A DNA stretch of 64,000 nucleotides, taken from NCBI GenBank assembly GCA_963814645.1, contig CAWFDX010000001.1, positions 744,001 through 808,000 on the forward strand, read 5' to 3'. The stretch is from RYN-230 sp963814645. Its GTDB lineage: Bacteria > Actinomycetota > Actinomycetes > Streptosporangiales > Streptosporangiaceae. Each line of letters opens with the position of its first letter. Within the stretch, counting starts at the first letter, position 1. The translations under genes and the position numbers were made by a program. The notes beneath the pieces were generated by a model, which was given only the letters and a program-made list of their open reading frames with translations, was not told where the DNA came from and did not search any database. Below, piece after piece: positions 8,683 through 17,578 of the stretch.

Positions 8683-11004
8683 GTGGCAAGAAGCGTCCGG
8701 TCACGCACCTTGAGAGCGCTGAGTAGCGTCCTCAACGACGCCCTGTACCGGGGTTCCGTGATTCTGCTGGCCAACATCATTTCCACTTCAGTCATCGGAT
8801 TCGCGTTCTGGACACTTGCGGCTCATCGATATCCCGCCTCCTCGCTAGGTGTCTTCTCGAGCGTGACGTCAGGAGCCAGCCTGCTTGCCGCGGTGGCGGC
8901 CCTGGGGCTGCCGAATACCATGACCCGGCATGTCAACGACGGGGAGAACGCGCGCGAGCTCGTTGTCGTGGCGATAGTTGCCATCGCCACGGCAGGGACC
9001 GTGCTCTGTGTCATCACCGTGCTCACACTCGGCCCCCATCTGCCAGCTGCGCTACATCTTCAGCAGCGCGGAAGCATGGTGCTGATTGTGACGGTTCTCG
9101 TGGTGTTCACCGCCATCAGCGGTACGCTCGACGCGGGCTTGATCGCCATAAGATCTACCCAGACAGTCCTGATAAAGAACCTCGTCGGCAGCTTCATCAA
9201 GATTGCCGGACTCTTCGTGCTGGTTAATCTCCGCTCATCAGGTCTCCTGATTTCTTATAGCGTGGGCCTCGTTCTTGCCACGCTCCTCGGCGGTATATCA
9301 CTCATTCGTAGTGTCGCGGGCAATGGCAGACGCATGCGACCGATCCAAGTGCTGCGCCGCTATCTCTCGATAACCTCAGGGAACTATCTTGCCACGATCA
9401 TGGGAATTTTTCCGATGAGCGTCGTGCCGATTGAGGTTCTCCTGATATCGGGCGCTGCTCAGACCGCCCGCTTCGCGGCCGCTTTCCTAATAGCAGGGTT
9501 TCTAAACTTCATTCCAGCCACAATCGCTCAGGTCCTGTTCGCAGAAGCTTCCCGCAACGGTGTGTCGCTCGGCCGTCAGTTGCGCAAGGCGGTGCGTGGA
9601 GTCTACGGCCTGCTCCTACCCGCGCTAGGAATTGTGCTGATTGGCGCGCCGCTAGCGCTCCGTATATTCGGCTCCTCCTACGCCGCCGCCGCGACAAACT
9701 GCTTGAGAGTTCTGGCCTTGAGTACCATCCTCACTGGGGGTACCTATCTCGTTAACTCACTGCTCATCGCACGTGATCGGATTGGTGCGTACATTTTCAT
9801 AAACGGTGCGAACGCTGTACTCGTCCTGGGATGCGTCTGGATACTGCTGCCGGGCGGGCTTACTTACGCGGCAATCGGATGGGCGCTTGCCCAGGCTATC
9901 TCTCTCGCGCTCGGCCTTGTGCTCCTCGCGACTGGCAAAGTCGGGCGGCATCACCCAGTAGCGCCCGCAGTAACCCAGAGCCGCACCGGTCTCTCTTACT
10001 CGCCCTCCGTGATCAGTTCATTCGATCCGCAAATTCGGGAGCTACTCGAAAAGTGGCCTACCATGCCTACGACGCTGATCGCGGAGCAGATCGGATGGGA
10101 TCGATCGATTCAGGTTCTCCTGGACCGAGTTTCTGAGCTTCGTTCGACCTACGCACGACCAGACGTGCGTAGGAACCGCTCCAGGTTCCGGCCAGGAGAA
10201 ATTGTACAATGTGGCTTTTGGTTTCCTCCGGTAGATGTCCCAGTTAGCTCAGAGCAGGTCCGATCTGTGGGCCAACTCCCTGTGCTCACCATGATTACGG
10301 GCTATTCGCGCTGGCTATCTGCGTTGCTGGTGCCTTCACGCTGCAGCGAAGACGTATTCCTGGGTTGGTGGGAGCTGATCCAGGAACTTGGCGCGGTCCC
10401 ACAGGTGGCTATCTGGGATAATGAACCCGCTATAGGACGATATCATGACGACTTGACCGAAATTACGGCGGCGTGCCGAACATTCAGTCGCTACCTGGGT
10501 ACCCGGGTGATGGTTGGCAGGCCCTCTGATCCACGGACCAGGGGATTGATAGAACGTGCCCACGTATATCTGGAACGTTCTTTTCTGCCCGATCGTACGT
10601 TTAGTTCACCCGCCGACTTCAACTACCAGCTGCATGATTGGCTGGAGGCCGCGAACACCAGGGAGCGCCTGGCGCCAATCCGTTCTCCCATAGACCTCAT
10701 TGACACCGATCGGAGTGCCATGCTGCCACTGCCCCCAGCACCGCCCCCTGCAGGCTGGCATGTGCAGATCCAGATGGGCGGCCGATCTTACGTGTACTTC
10801 GATTCGAATGACTACCTTGTCCCGTCGGTAGCTAGCCGAGGGACTGTCGAGATTATCGCTGATCTCAGCGAAGTCAAGGTTATGTGCGATGGTGTGGTAG
10901 TAGCCAGCCATGAACGTTCGTGGACACGAAATGGTATGGTAAGAGGTAGTATTGAAAATGCAGCAGCGAGGCCTTCGGCACGGCAATCGAGCGAGTCGCC
11001 CTGA
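8683..11004 (+). CDS. Polysaccharide flippase (Wzx/MATE-like) fused in frame to an IS21 IstA tail
   Basis: An uninterrupted 773-codon frame. Residues 1 to about 430 are a polytopic membrane protein of the oligosaccharide-flippase type (repeated hydrophobic helices; NDALYRGSVILLANI, FPMSVVPIEVLLISG and FAEASRNGVSLGRQL are typical). From F447 the protein becomes the IS21 transposase IstA: FDPQIRELLEKWPTMP and TLIAEQIGWDRSIQVLLDRV. It lacks the IstA N-terminal helix-turn-helix of about 50 residues. The flippase part is near normal length, so transport of the lipid-linked unit may persist. In the transposase part, the family motif QCDLWF reads QCGFWF, with Gly511 replacing the first catalytic Asp; WDNE and IERAHVYLE keep the other acidic residues. 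No IstB is present. Confidence 0.8.
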   Translation: MARSVRSRTLRALSSVLNDALYRGSVILLANIISTSVIGFAFWTLAAHRYPASSLGVFSSVTSGASLLAAVAALGLPNTMTRHVNDGENARELVVVAIVAIATAGTVLCVITVLTLGPHLPAALHLQQRGSMVLIVTVLVVFTAISGTLDAGLIAIRSTQTVLIKNLVGSFIKIAGLFVLVNLRSSGLLISYSVGLVLATLLGGISLIRSVAGNGRRMRPIQVLRRYLSITSGNYLATIMGIFPMSVVPIEVLLISGAAQTARFAAAFLIAGFLNFIPATIAQVLFAEASRNGVSLGRQLRKAVRGVYGLLLPALGIVLIGAPLALRIFGSSYAAAATNCLRVLALSTILTGGTYLVNSLLIARDRIGAYIFINGANAVLVLGCVWILLPGGLTYAAIGWALAQAISLALGLVLLATGKVGRHHPVAPAVTQSRTGLSYSPSVISSFDPQIRELLEKWPTMPTTLIAEQIGWDRSIQVLLDRVSELRSTYARPDVRRNRSRFRPGEIVQCGFWFPPVDVPVSSEQVRSVGQLPVLTMITGYSRWLSALLVPSRCSEDVFLGWWELIQELGAVPQVAIWDNEPAIGRYHDDLTEITAACRTFSRYLGTRVMVGRPSDPRTRGLIERAHVYLERSFLPDRTFSSPADFNYQLHDWLEAANTRERLAPIRSPIDLIDTDRSAMLPLPPAPPPAGWHVQIQMGGRSYVYFDSNDYLVPSVASRGTVEIIADLSEVKVMCDGVVVASHERSWTRNGMVRGSIENAAARPSARQSSESP
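9985..10940 (+). mobile_element. IS21-family fragment (istA only, both ends missing)
   Basis: The C-terminal part of the preceding fusion corresponds to about 310 residues of an actinobacterial IS21 transposase, from the region after the helix-turn-helix to near the C-terminus (VRLDSNDY-like YVYFDSNDYLVPS, then VASHERSW). Terminal repeats and istB are not found on either side. The left junction lies between about 9955 and 10020, judged from where membrane-protein sequence gives way to transposase sequence. It is a dead fragment kept as an open frame. Confidence 0.75.
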
Positions 11005-11092
11005 TGGATTGCTTCACGCTCCGTCTCCGGACGCGAGGACGAGCACGGCTAGGCAACACCTAGCCTGCACTGCGCTTGAATCGAGGAACAGC

Positions 11093-12040
11093 ATGGCCGA
11101 GGAAGTTCGGGTCAGCTTCGTAGTAATTGCGTACAATGAGGTCACTAATATTGGTCGAACTCTCAGTACGATCGTCGGCTTGGGCGGGCTTGCTGGTCAT
11201 GAGATAATTGTCGTAGACGACGGATCCTGTGATGGCACGGATGAAGTCGTTACGCAAATAGCTGAGCGGAATCCTAGTGTCCATCTTATTAGACTGCCGA
11301 GAAATCGTGGCCGCGGCTACGCCCGTCACACGGGCATTGCGGCGGCACGTGGTCAACTTATCGCTACCGTCGATGCGGATATCCTTCTTCCACCTGACTG
11401 GCTCGTACGCAGCTGCGCGGCGCTTCGTCGGCACGACGCCGTAGGTGGGACCGCGCTACCTGACGGAGATGTCGCATACTTGTACAGGCGCTTTCGCCTT
11501 GTTCCGCGGTTGGTAGGACATACAACGTCGGTGACTGGAAGCAACGCGCTTTACCGGCGTGAAGTCTTCGAGCATGCTGGTTTTGATCCTGCCCTCCGTG
11601 AGGGTGAAGACAGTGCGTTGAACTACGCAATGGAGCAGCGAGGCTTCTCTCTCGCGACCGTTCCTGGCCTGCTGGTCCGTCACGAAGAAAACAAGTCGCT
11701 GCCCAACTCGGTAAGATGGCTATTCAACGTTGGACGTGGCGCTACCCGTCAATTGCTGACCTATCATGACGTGCGGCAGCCGGATCTGATCGCGGGCTCG
11801 TTCTTTTGTACTGTCGCGCTTGGCGCCCTTGCCGCAGCTATTGCTCATCAGTTTATTCCGCTTGCATTTCCGCTGTTCTTTCTGCTAGCGGTGGGCGCCC
11901 TTCATGTGAGGAGTCGCTTCGAAATGCCGCCATCGCAGTGGCGGCGAGCCTTCCCTGCAGTCGCCATTGACAGCCTTCTGCTTTTGGCCTACTTCGTGGG
12001 GAGGCTAGCCGGCCTAGTCGCACTGAAGCGGCGAAATTGA
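11093..12040 (+). CDS. Glycosyltransferase family 2 with C-terminal membrane helices
   Basis: A 315-residue GT2. VSFVVIAYNEVTNIGRTL and IIVVDDGSCDGTDEV form the donor site, ATVDADILLPPDW is the DxD motif, and ALREGEDSALNYAME gives the acceptor-side acidic motif. Two hydrophobic segments near the C-terminus (about residues 240-275 and 285-305) suggest membrane anchoring. The ATG at 11093 is chosen because GAGGAA lies 6 bases upstream and the protein then starts just before the fold. The gene follows the flippase-transposase fusion and is the last plus-strand gene before a convergent deacetylase. Confidence 0.88.
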   Translation: MAEEVRVSFVVIAYNEVTNIGRTLSTIVGLGGLAGHEIIVVDDGSCDGTDEVVTQIAERNPSVHLIRLPRNRGRGYARHTGIAAARGQLIATVDADILLPPDWLVRSCAALRRHDAVGGTALPDGDVAYLYRRFRLVPRLVGHTTSVTGSNALYRREVFEHAGFDPALREGEDSALNYAMEQRGFSLATVPGLLVRHEENKSLPNSVRWLFNVGRGATRQLLTYHDVRQPDLIAGSFFCTVALGALAAAIAHQFIPLAFPLFFLLAVGALHVRSRFEMPPSQWRRAFPAVAIDSLLLLAYFVGRLAGLVALKRRN

Positions 12041-12062
12041 GCGAAGTCTCAGATCGCTTGGC

Positions 12063-12989
12063 CTAACACCCAGGGGATCCGCAAAAGCTCATACCCTTCT
12101 TGGTTGTCGCCGCCAGTACGTCGCCGAGCAGACTCAAGCGATTCCCAGACCCAACAATCCAATCGTGGAAGGTTACCATTGTGAGTGGACCTGGGGAGGT
12201 AGCTGCCGAGCGGAGCACGGCACTCGCATAGGAAAGCATTTCTGGTGGTGTGTCCTCCTGGGGAGTCGGAAGGCATACGAGATCGCAGTCGAGTGGTGCA
12301 TATAGCGGAACCTCAAGCATGCCGTCCCTCGGGAACGGTGGACGCGAGTTGACCAGCCAGTGAAGTCGTCCGCCCAGAGATCCCCCGAACGATTCTTTCA
12401 CCAGAAGTCCTGCGTTGAGCGCGGCCAACGCTACTCGGCTATGAAAGAGCGCAGGATCCCCGTCGCGCGAGCCAAGGCGCCAGGCGCGGTTCACTGGAGA
12501 GCGGTCTGGCCGAAGAAGTTCGACGGGATATCGGATTTCTCGGTTAGAGACCCACTTGTAGTCGTGCGCACGTAGGAGAGCGTAGATCTCGGCCCGGTAG
12601 AAATGCGGGCCAAGCAGGTAAGGCGCGCGAAAACACCGCGGCCGAGACCCAGTTATTCCCTCGACCAGGGACTCAACCCTGAGCAGATCCGCGTCGAGCT
12701 TGGCTAGCTGATCCGAATCGTAAGTTCCCAGGTCGTCATGCCGGTACCCATGAAGACCTATTTCATGACCAGCACTCGCTATGGCGCGTACCACCTCCGG
12801 ATGCTGCTCAACCATCTGTCCGACGACGAAGAAGACAGCCCGCGCGTCATAGTTAGCCAGTTGGGCCGTGATCCTGGCGGCGCTTTCTTCAAGATCGTAC
12901 GGAGCGACGTAGGGCATTCCGTAGGACCCCTCAAAGTCGAAGCAGAGGAGCAGTCTTCCGGCCCCGGTCTCATTGACGACTGTGCCCAT
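12063..12989 (-). CDS. Polysaccharide deacetylase (NodB-type)
   Basis: A 308-residue protein with the NodB motifs: LLLCFDFEG (catalytic/metal Asp), IGLHGYRHDD (the H-x3-H metal pair), PRCFRAPYLLG (motif 3) and a late MVTFHDW. No signal peptide is visible from the chosen start, so it may be cytoplasmic or act on a lipid-linked precursor. The ATG at 12989 is chosen because AGGGGGT lies about 8 bases upstream; an upstream extension would add 46 unconvincing residues. It converges with the GT2 gene 22 bases away and diverges from the GH16 gene. Probable role: removing acetyl groups from N-acetylated sugars of the glycan. Confidence 0.85.
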   Translation of the reverse strand: MGTVVNETGAGRLLLCFDFEGSYGMPYVAPYDLEESAARITAQLANYDARAVFFVVGQMVEQHPEVVRAIASAGHEIGLHGYRHDDLGTYDSDQLAKLDADLLRVESLVEGITGSRPRCFRAPYLLGPHFYRAEIYALLRAHDYKWVSNREIRYPVELLRPDRSPVNRAWRLGSRDGDPALFHSRVALAALNAGLLVKESFGGSLGGRLHWLVNSRPPFPRDGMLEVPLYAPLDCDLVCLPTPQEDTPPEMLSYASAVLRSAATSPGPLTMVTFHDWIVGSGNRLSLLGDVLAATTKKGMSFCGSPGC

Positions 12990-13436
12990 TGCTGATACCC
13001 CCTGTCGAGGTACTGGAGGGAATCCCTCGTGCGGTGAAGCGACCATGTGCTGAATTTCAGGCATACCGGGTAGACGCGTTGTACAGCTTAGCTGGTTATT
13101 CCCGGTGTCGTGGTGACCGTTGGCCACTCCCTGGGGGGAGTTTGTGCCTATGCGGGATCATTTGGTGCGGTCGCCGCCTGACCGGGCGGGCGCGGCGTTG
13201 ACTGATCACCAAGAGTAAGCGGTCGTCGGCCGGCTCCGGAAAGTGCGCAGTCAACAGTGGTGGGGTGGCCGGGTGTCACTGCCTCATGCTGCGCCAACCG
13301 GCAGCACACCTCGACGTATCGCCCCGCTTCCCCGATCTGGTAACGGGTCCGCGACGATTTCGATATGCTCGCCGGACACGAGAGTGGAAGGCGTTCTGCC
13401 GGGAAGGCGGAAGTGGGTGGGAGGTTGGCGGGTCAG
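12990..13436. other. Divergent intergenic region
   Basis: About 450 bases between the divergently oriented deacetylase and GH16 genes. The short frames inside have no domain. It should contain promoters for both genes, but I could not pick -35/-10 boxes with confidence. Confidence 0.4.
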
Positions 13437-14303
13437 ATGCGCCGGGGTGTTGTTTTGCCAAGATGGACTGTCCTGTCATTGGTGGGACTGTTTTTCTTTC
13501 TGGCTGCTTGCGGAGATCAAACAGGGAAGCTCGCTGGCCATGACAGCACCGGGGGTTCCGGCAGTAAAGTAGGCCAGTCTTCTGCTGCGTCAGAACCTTC
13601 ACGCTGGGTGTTGTCTTGGGATGACGAGTTCAACGGTCGCGGTCGGCCGCGATATTGGCAATACGAAATCGGTGGAGATGGGTGGAGCCACAGACAGGTG
13701 CAGTGGAATGGCTTTGAGAACGCTAAACTCAACGGGCACGGTCAGTTGGTTATTACCGCCAGCCGAGACGCGTACGGTGAGGTCTGCTGGTACGGCCCAT
13801 GTCAGTATTCCGCGGCGAGAATTCAGACAACCCATACATTTTCACAGACCTATGGCCGCTTCGAGGCGCGTATCAAGCTCCCTCTCGGCCGCGGTCTGTG
13901 GTCGGGGTTCTGGATGGAGGGTGCGGATATTGGCCAGGTTGGCTGGCCCCAGAGTGGCGAAATAGATGTTGTCGAGGACAACGGTCGTCAACCATATGTT
14001 GTCGAGGGATTCGCGCACGCCCCGAAATACAATCATGCGGCGTACCGGGTGATAGACGAACCGATCTCTGCGGGGTACCATGTTTATGGTGTCGATTGGA
14101 CGCCACAAGGTATCACTTGGACGCTTGACGGCCGCGCATATTCGTATATCAGGGAGTACAAGGGCTGGCCTTTTAGCCGCCCGTTCTTCCTGATCCTGGA
14201 TGTCGCAGTGGGCGGTAGTTATCCCGGGCCGCCCACGTCCAGCACGCGATTTCCTGCGCGCATGTTGGTGGACTGGGTTCGTGTATATCGCCAAGTCAGG
14301 TAG
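13437..14303 (+). CDS. Glycoside hydrolase family 16 lipoprotein
   Basis: A 288-residue lipoprotein. The hydrophobic signal segment ends in the lipobox FLAACGD, giving a lipid-modified Cys on the outer face. The catalytic domain has the GH16 signature SGEIDVVED, with E175 (nucleophile), D177 and E180 (acid/base), preceded by GRFEARIKLPLGRGLWSGFW and followed by YHVYGVDWTP. Such enzymes cleave or transfer beta-1,3 or mixed-linked glucans and galactans. Start 13437 is preferred over 13365 because it places a basic n-region directly before the signal helix, with GGGAGG about 12 bases upstream. It probably trims the polysaccharide made by this locus. Confidence 0.88.
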   Translation: MRRGVVLPRWTVLSLVGLFFFLAACGDQTGKLAGHDSTGGSGSKVGQSSAASEPSRWVLSWDDEFNGRGRPRYWQYEIGGDGWSHRQVQWNGFENAKLNGHGQLVITASRDAYGEVCWYGPCQYSAARIQTTHTFSQTYGRFEARIKLPLGRGLWSGFWMEGADIGQVGWPQSGEIDVVEDNGRQPYVVEGFAHAPKYNHAAYRVIDEPISAGYHVYGVDWTPQGITWTLDGRAYSYIREYKGWPFSRPFFLILDVAVGGSYPGPPTSSTRFPARMLVDWVRVYRQVR

Positions 14304-14594
14304 GCTCCCATCACTGCGCCGATGAGAATTATGGCCGTAGTCGGATAGGCGCAGGCGCGTCACGAGTGTATGGCTACTAGCGCTAGGCAGTAACCTGCTC
14401 GGTGGGTAAGCAGATGGGGATGTCTCATCGTGGTCTTCTGCCGGATGTCCTGTCCGGAACTGGGGCTCAGGAGAAGAATATCTGTAGTTGACGCAGAGAC
14501 GGCTGTGGTGACATAGAGTTGGGACATTCTGGTACACGAGTGCCGCGTCGATGGGAACTCAGATTCTTGGCTGATCTCGGCTGAGAGAGGAGAA

Positions 14595-15425
14595 GTGAGG
14601 TGGCACGTGACTGACGAGCCGTTTCCAGACAGGCGCTTGACGTACCGTGTAGCTGCGTTCCCCCTTGTTGGTTACCCCCTCCTCCTGTGCTGGGACAGGG
14701 GTTGGCTGCCGAAGCCCCAGGGTGAGGCGACCACGGTCCTTCCAGATGGCCGGATTCTGCGGTGTAGCTTGCCGGACCGAACTCAGCGAACCATGTATCT
14801 AGGTCTCTTCGAGCCAGCCGAGAGCCGTCTACTCGCGAGTTTGCTGAGCCCGGGCGATGTTTTCGTCGATGTCGGAGCTCACATTGGGTGGTTTACCACC
14901 ATTGCGGCCACCCAGGTGGGTAGATCTGGACGGGTTGTCGCCTGTGAGCCGTATCCCGTGACAGCTCGGCGGCTCCGGGATAACATTTCCCGGAATGGCT
15001 ACGAGAACGTCAAGGTTGTCGAGACGGCCCTCGGCGGGCACGCTGGGAGGCTGAGCCTTGCCACTTGTAAAGGAGATAGCGGAGGAGTGACCGCCCTCGA
15101 CTGGGCTCGGGATGACCGCGTCGAAGTCCCGGTGACACCCCTCGATGAGGTGACGGCTGAACTGGACTCGATAGCGCTTTTGAAGGTGGATGTCGAAGGT
15201 TGGGAAGCGCATGTTCTCCAAGGGGCTAGCAAGACGCTGTCACGAACGGAGCATGTCCTGATTGAGATTAATCCTCCAGGCCTCAAAAGGGCAGGATCTT
15301 CGGCAGAGGGCCTCTACGATGTGTTGCGAAGCGCAGGTTTCGTCACTTTCGCCCCCGTCGTAGAGACCGGCCTTCGCCGACTTCATCGGAATCCTGTTAG
15401 CAATATCTTGGCTTCGAGAACGTAA
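14595..15425 (+). CDS. FkbM-family methyltransferase
   Basis: A 276-residue class I SAM-dependent methyltransferase. The SAM site is VFVDVGAHIGWFTTIAA, with VVACEPYP as motif II. DSIALLKVDVEGWEAHVLQG is the FkbM hallmark, and EINPPGL follows. FkbM enzymes O-methylate sugars or polyketides, and a sugar hydroxyl is most likely here. The start is GTG with GAGAGGAGA just upstream. It stands 290 bases after the GH16 gene and is the last intact gene before the first IS island. Confidence 0.85.
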   Translation: MRWHVTDEPFPDRRLTYRVAAFPLVGYPLLLCWDRGWLPKPQGEATTVLPDGRILRCSLPDRTQRTMYLGLFEPAESRLLASLLSPGDVFVDVGAHIGWFTTIAATQVGRSGRVVACEPYPVTARRLRDNISRNGYENVKVVETALGGHAGRLSLATCKGDSGGVTALDWARDDRVEVPVTPLDEVTAELDSIALLKVDVEGWEAHVLQGASKTLSRTEHVLIEINPPGLKRAGSSAEGLYDVLRSAGFVTFAPVVETGLRRLHRNPVSNILASRT

Positions 15426-15502
15426 TAAGATTCATGGCTCCCTTCGAGTAGATCATAGAGAGGGGCCGTCCGTTCCGTGGGTATCGAAGTTGACCGGTTT
15501 TA

Positions 15503-16620
15503 CTAAAGAGTGCGTAAGTAGACCGACCAATTCCGGTTATGCAGTGATGTAGCGCAGATGCGGATCGGCGAAGAATGCCCGGACCAGTCCAGGGCGTTTC
15601 TGGAGCCGCCGCAGGGCGCCGACGGCCTTGGATTTGAGATCCTGTTTGCTGGTGACCCCGGTCTTGCCGATGCGGTCGTGCTTGACGTTCTTCCAGACCC
15701 ATTCGTCTGGGTTGAGCTCGGGTGAGTAGCCAGGCAGGCGGAACAGCTTCAGGCGGCCTTCCGTGGAGGCGGCGAATTCGTTCGTGGCGGTGGCACGGTG
15801 CGCGGGATGCCCGTCCACGATGAGATAGACCGGGCCGGGCGCGTCGTGCAGCAGCCGCTTGCAGAAGTCGATGAACGTCGCGGCGTTTGTGGCGCCCTCG
15901 TAGACGGCGAACCGCAGCGCGCCTTTCGCGGACACCGCGGAGATCATGTTCACCGAAAACCGGGCGCCGGTGTTGCGCACTTCCGGGGTCTGGCCGACAG
16001 GTGACCAGGTGGTGCCCGCGTGGTAGTCCGACCGGATCCCGGCCTCATCAGCGAAGTAAATCGTGGCTCCCTCAGCCTCGGCCTGCGCCTGGATGGCCGG
16101 ATACTCCTCGCGCTTCCACCGGTCGACCGCCTCCGGGTTCTGCTGGTAAGCGCGGTGCAAGGGCCGTTGCGGCGACATGCCGAGCTTGCGCAAAAGCCGG
16201 CCCACGCTGACCACCGACAGCGCGACGCCGAATTCGCGGCGGATCACCTCGCGGACCATCTCCCGCGTCCACAACGCGAACTGAAACTGCATCTGCCGCG
16301 GATCCTGCCCCGCGATCAGCGCATACAGCCGCGACAACTGCGGGCCGCCCAGCTTCGGCGGACGGCCCGGCACCGGCTGGGCCCTCAGCGCGTCTTTCCC
16401 GCCCTCGCGGTATTTCGCCAGCCAGGCATACACCGTCTTGCGGTGCAACCCCAGGGCGGCGGCCACATCCTCCGGATGAGCGCCTTCCCCGACCTGATCC
16501 ACCGCCCGGATCCGCAGCGCCTCAAGCGTCTTGTGATCAAGCTTCCGGCCATCGTTATCCCGCACACCGCAATCCTGCCAGATCACAAGATCAAAGTCAG
16601 GTTACTTTCGAACTCCTTAG
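15503..16620. mobile_element. Complete IS630-family element (copy A)
   Basis: The element is bounded by TA on both sides (15501-15502 and 16621-16622), the usual IS630 target duplication. The ends form an imperfect inverted repeat: CTAAAGAGTGCGTAAGTAGA at the left against CTAAGGAGTTCGAAAGTAAC reading inward from the right. Its length is 1118 bp, with one intact transposase gene inside. Everything needed for mobility appears present, so this is probably a recent insertion. Confidence 0.85.
15537..16586 (-). CDS. IS630-family transposase
   Basis: A 349-residue transposase. The N-terminal helix-turn-helix is visible in HPEDVAAALGLHRKTVYAWL, followed by the linker QPVPGRPPKL. The DDE catalytic residues lie in IYFADEAGIRSD, VYLIVDGHPAHRA and SPELNPDEWVWKNVK. 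The frame is intact and starts with GTG close to the right inverted repeat. It catalyses cut-and-paste transposition into TA sites. Confidence 0.92.
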   Translation of the reverse strand: MIWQDCGVRDNDGRKLDHKTLEALRIRAVDQVGEGAHPEDVAAALGLHRKTVYAWLAKYREGGKDALRAQPVPGRPPKLGGPQLSRLYALIAGQDPRQMQFQFALWTREMVREVIRREFGVALSVVSVGRLLRKLGMSPQRPLHRAYQQNPEAVDRWKREEYPAIQAQAEAEGATIYFADEAGIRSDYHAGTTWSPVGQTPEVRNTGARFSVNMISAVSAKGALRFAVYEGATNAATFIDFCKRLLHDAPGPVYLIVDGHPAHRATATNEFAASTEGRLKLFRLPGYSPELNPDEWVWKNVKHDRIGKTGVTSKQDLKSKAVGALRRLQKRPGLVRAFFADPHLRYITA

Positions 16621-16622
16621 TA

Positions 16623-16949
16623 AGTGCACGCAAAAAGGCCTCCAGCACACGGGCGCGGCCGCGCTACGGTAGGCCCTCGCCGTGAGGTAGCTTCGCTCAA
16701 TCCACCGTGCGGGCCCGGTTGGTTTGTGTACACAGATCGACCAGGGGGATGTCTCGGGTGGGTAGGTCTCGACACCTAGCCCGGATGATTCACCCGGAGG
16801 GGTTGCCAGCCTTCTGGGGTGTCTGAGACCCTGTGATGATCTTGATTTTAGGGTGGGGGTATGACAGCGGCCCGGCTGCCGGGCCGGGTGGCCGGGGGTT
16901 TCCACGGTCCCCCAGGTCTTCCGTGGTCGCAGGGATGTCTTGCTGCTGG
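16623..16949. other. Intergenic stretch, possible IS1380 end
   Basis: About 330 bases between the IS630 element and the IS1380 transposase remnant. I see no gene. The segment CACCTAGCCCGGATGATTCA (16773-16792) resembles terminal repeats I recall for IS1380-type elements and may mark the downstream end of that remnant. This is tentative, because the other end is missing. Confidence 0.35.
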
Positions 16950-17561
16950 TCAGGGTGCTTGTGGCAGGGCCGTGATCCTGGTCCAGGCAGTGGCGATGGC
17001 ATCGGCCCATGGGCAGGTCGCGGGGATCTTCAGCTGGCGGCGGCGGCCAGTGCGGGTTAGCCGGGCGGCGGCGTGCAGCACCCGGTAGCGCAGGGTTCCG
17101 CGCGGGCCAGATTGCCGTCGAGGGCCAGCAGCCTTAGCCAGGCCAGCAGGGTCGCGGCGGTGAGCGAGGCGGCCAGCCAGGCGGAGTTGAGCGCAAAGTC
17201 ATGTGAGGGAAACTTGCCGACGCCGCAGTCCTTCCCAGTGCGGATGGCGTCCGCCGCCGGTGCTTCGCTGGCACCGCGGCGATCGCCGCGTCCAGCACCG
17301 CCAGGCGGTCCGCGGTGGTGTTGCTGCCCGCCGAGCCCGGGCGCAGCATCCCGGCCAGCGTCTCGGAAGTGTTGTCGCAGTAGCCTAGCAATGGGTGCAG
17401 GCCAAAGCCCTTGAAGTTCGGCTCCGCGCCTTCTTTCTCCAACTCGCACAGGTTCGCGTCAAGGTGTGCAAGGCGGCGCCTGCAGCGCACGGGTTGGCTG
17501 GCGGCCGGTGCCGGGGGGTGCGTTCGAGGCGGTCGCTGTCGATGTTGCCGGCGAGGGTAGC
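16950..17561 (-). pseudogene. IS1380-family transposase remnant (C-terminal part, frameshifted)
   Basis: Read across frames on the minus strand, this gives IS1380 hallmarks in order: FKGFGLHPLLGYCDNTSETL, AGMLRPGSAGSNTTADRLAV, then in another frame VGKFPSHDFALNSAWLAASL, LDGNLARAEP, and in a third LRYRVLHAAARLTRTGRRRQ ending PWADAIATAWTRITALPQAP and a stop. At least two frameshifts break it, and its N-terminal part is cut off where the IS256 element begins (17562). It is not functional. Confidence 0.75.
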
Positions 17562-17570
17562 GGGTCTGTC

Positions 17571-17578
17571 AAGGTAAC
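17571..17578. repeat. 8-bp target duplication of ISL3 copy 1 (left)
   Basis: AAGGTAAC directly abuts the ISL3 left end and is repeated at 19203-19210. It shows that copy 1 arose by its own transposition event. Confidence 0.9.
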
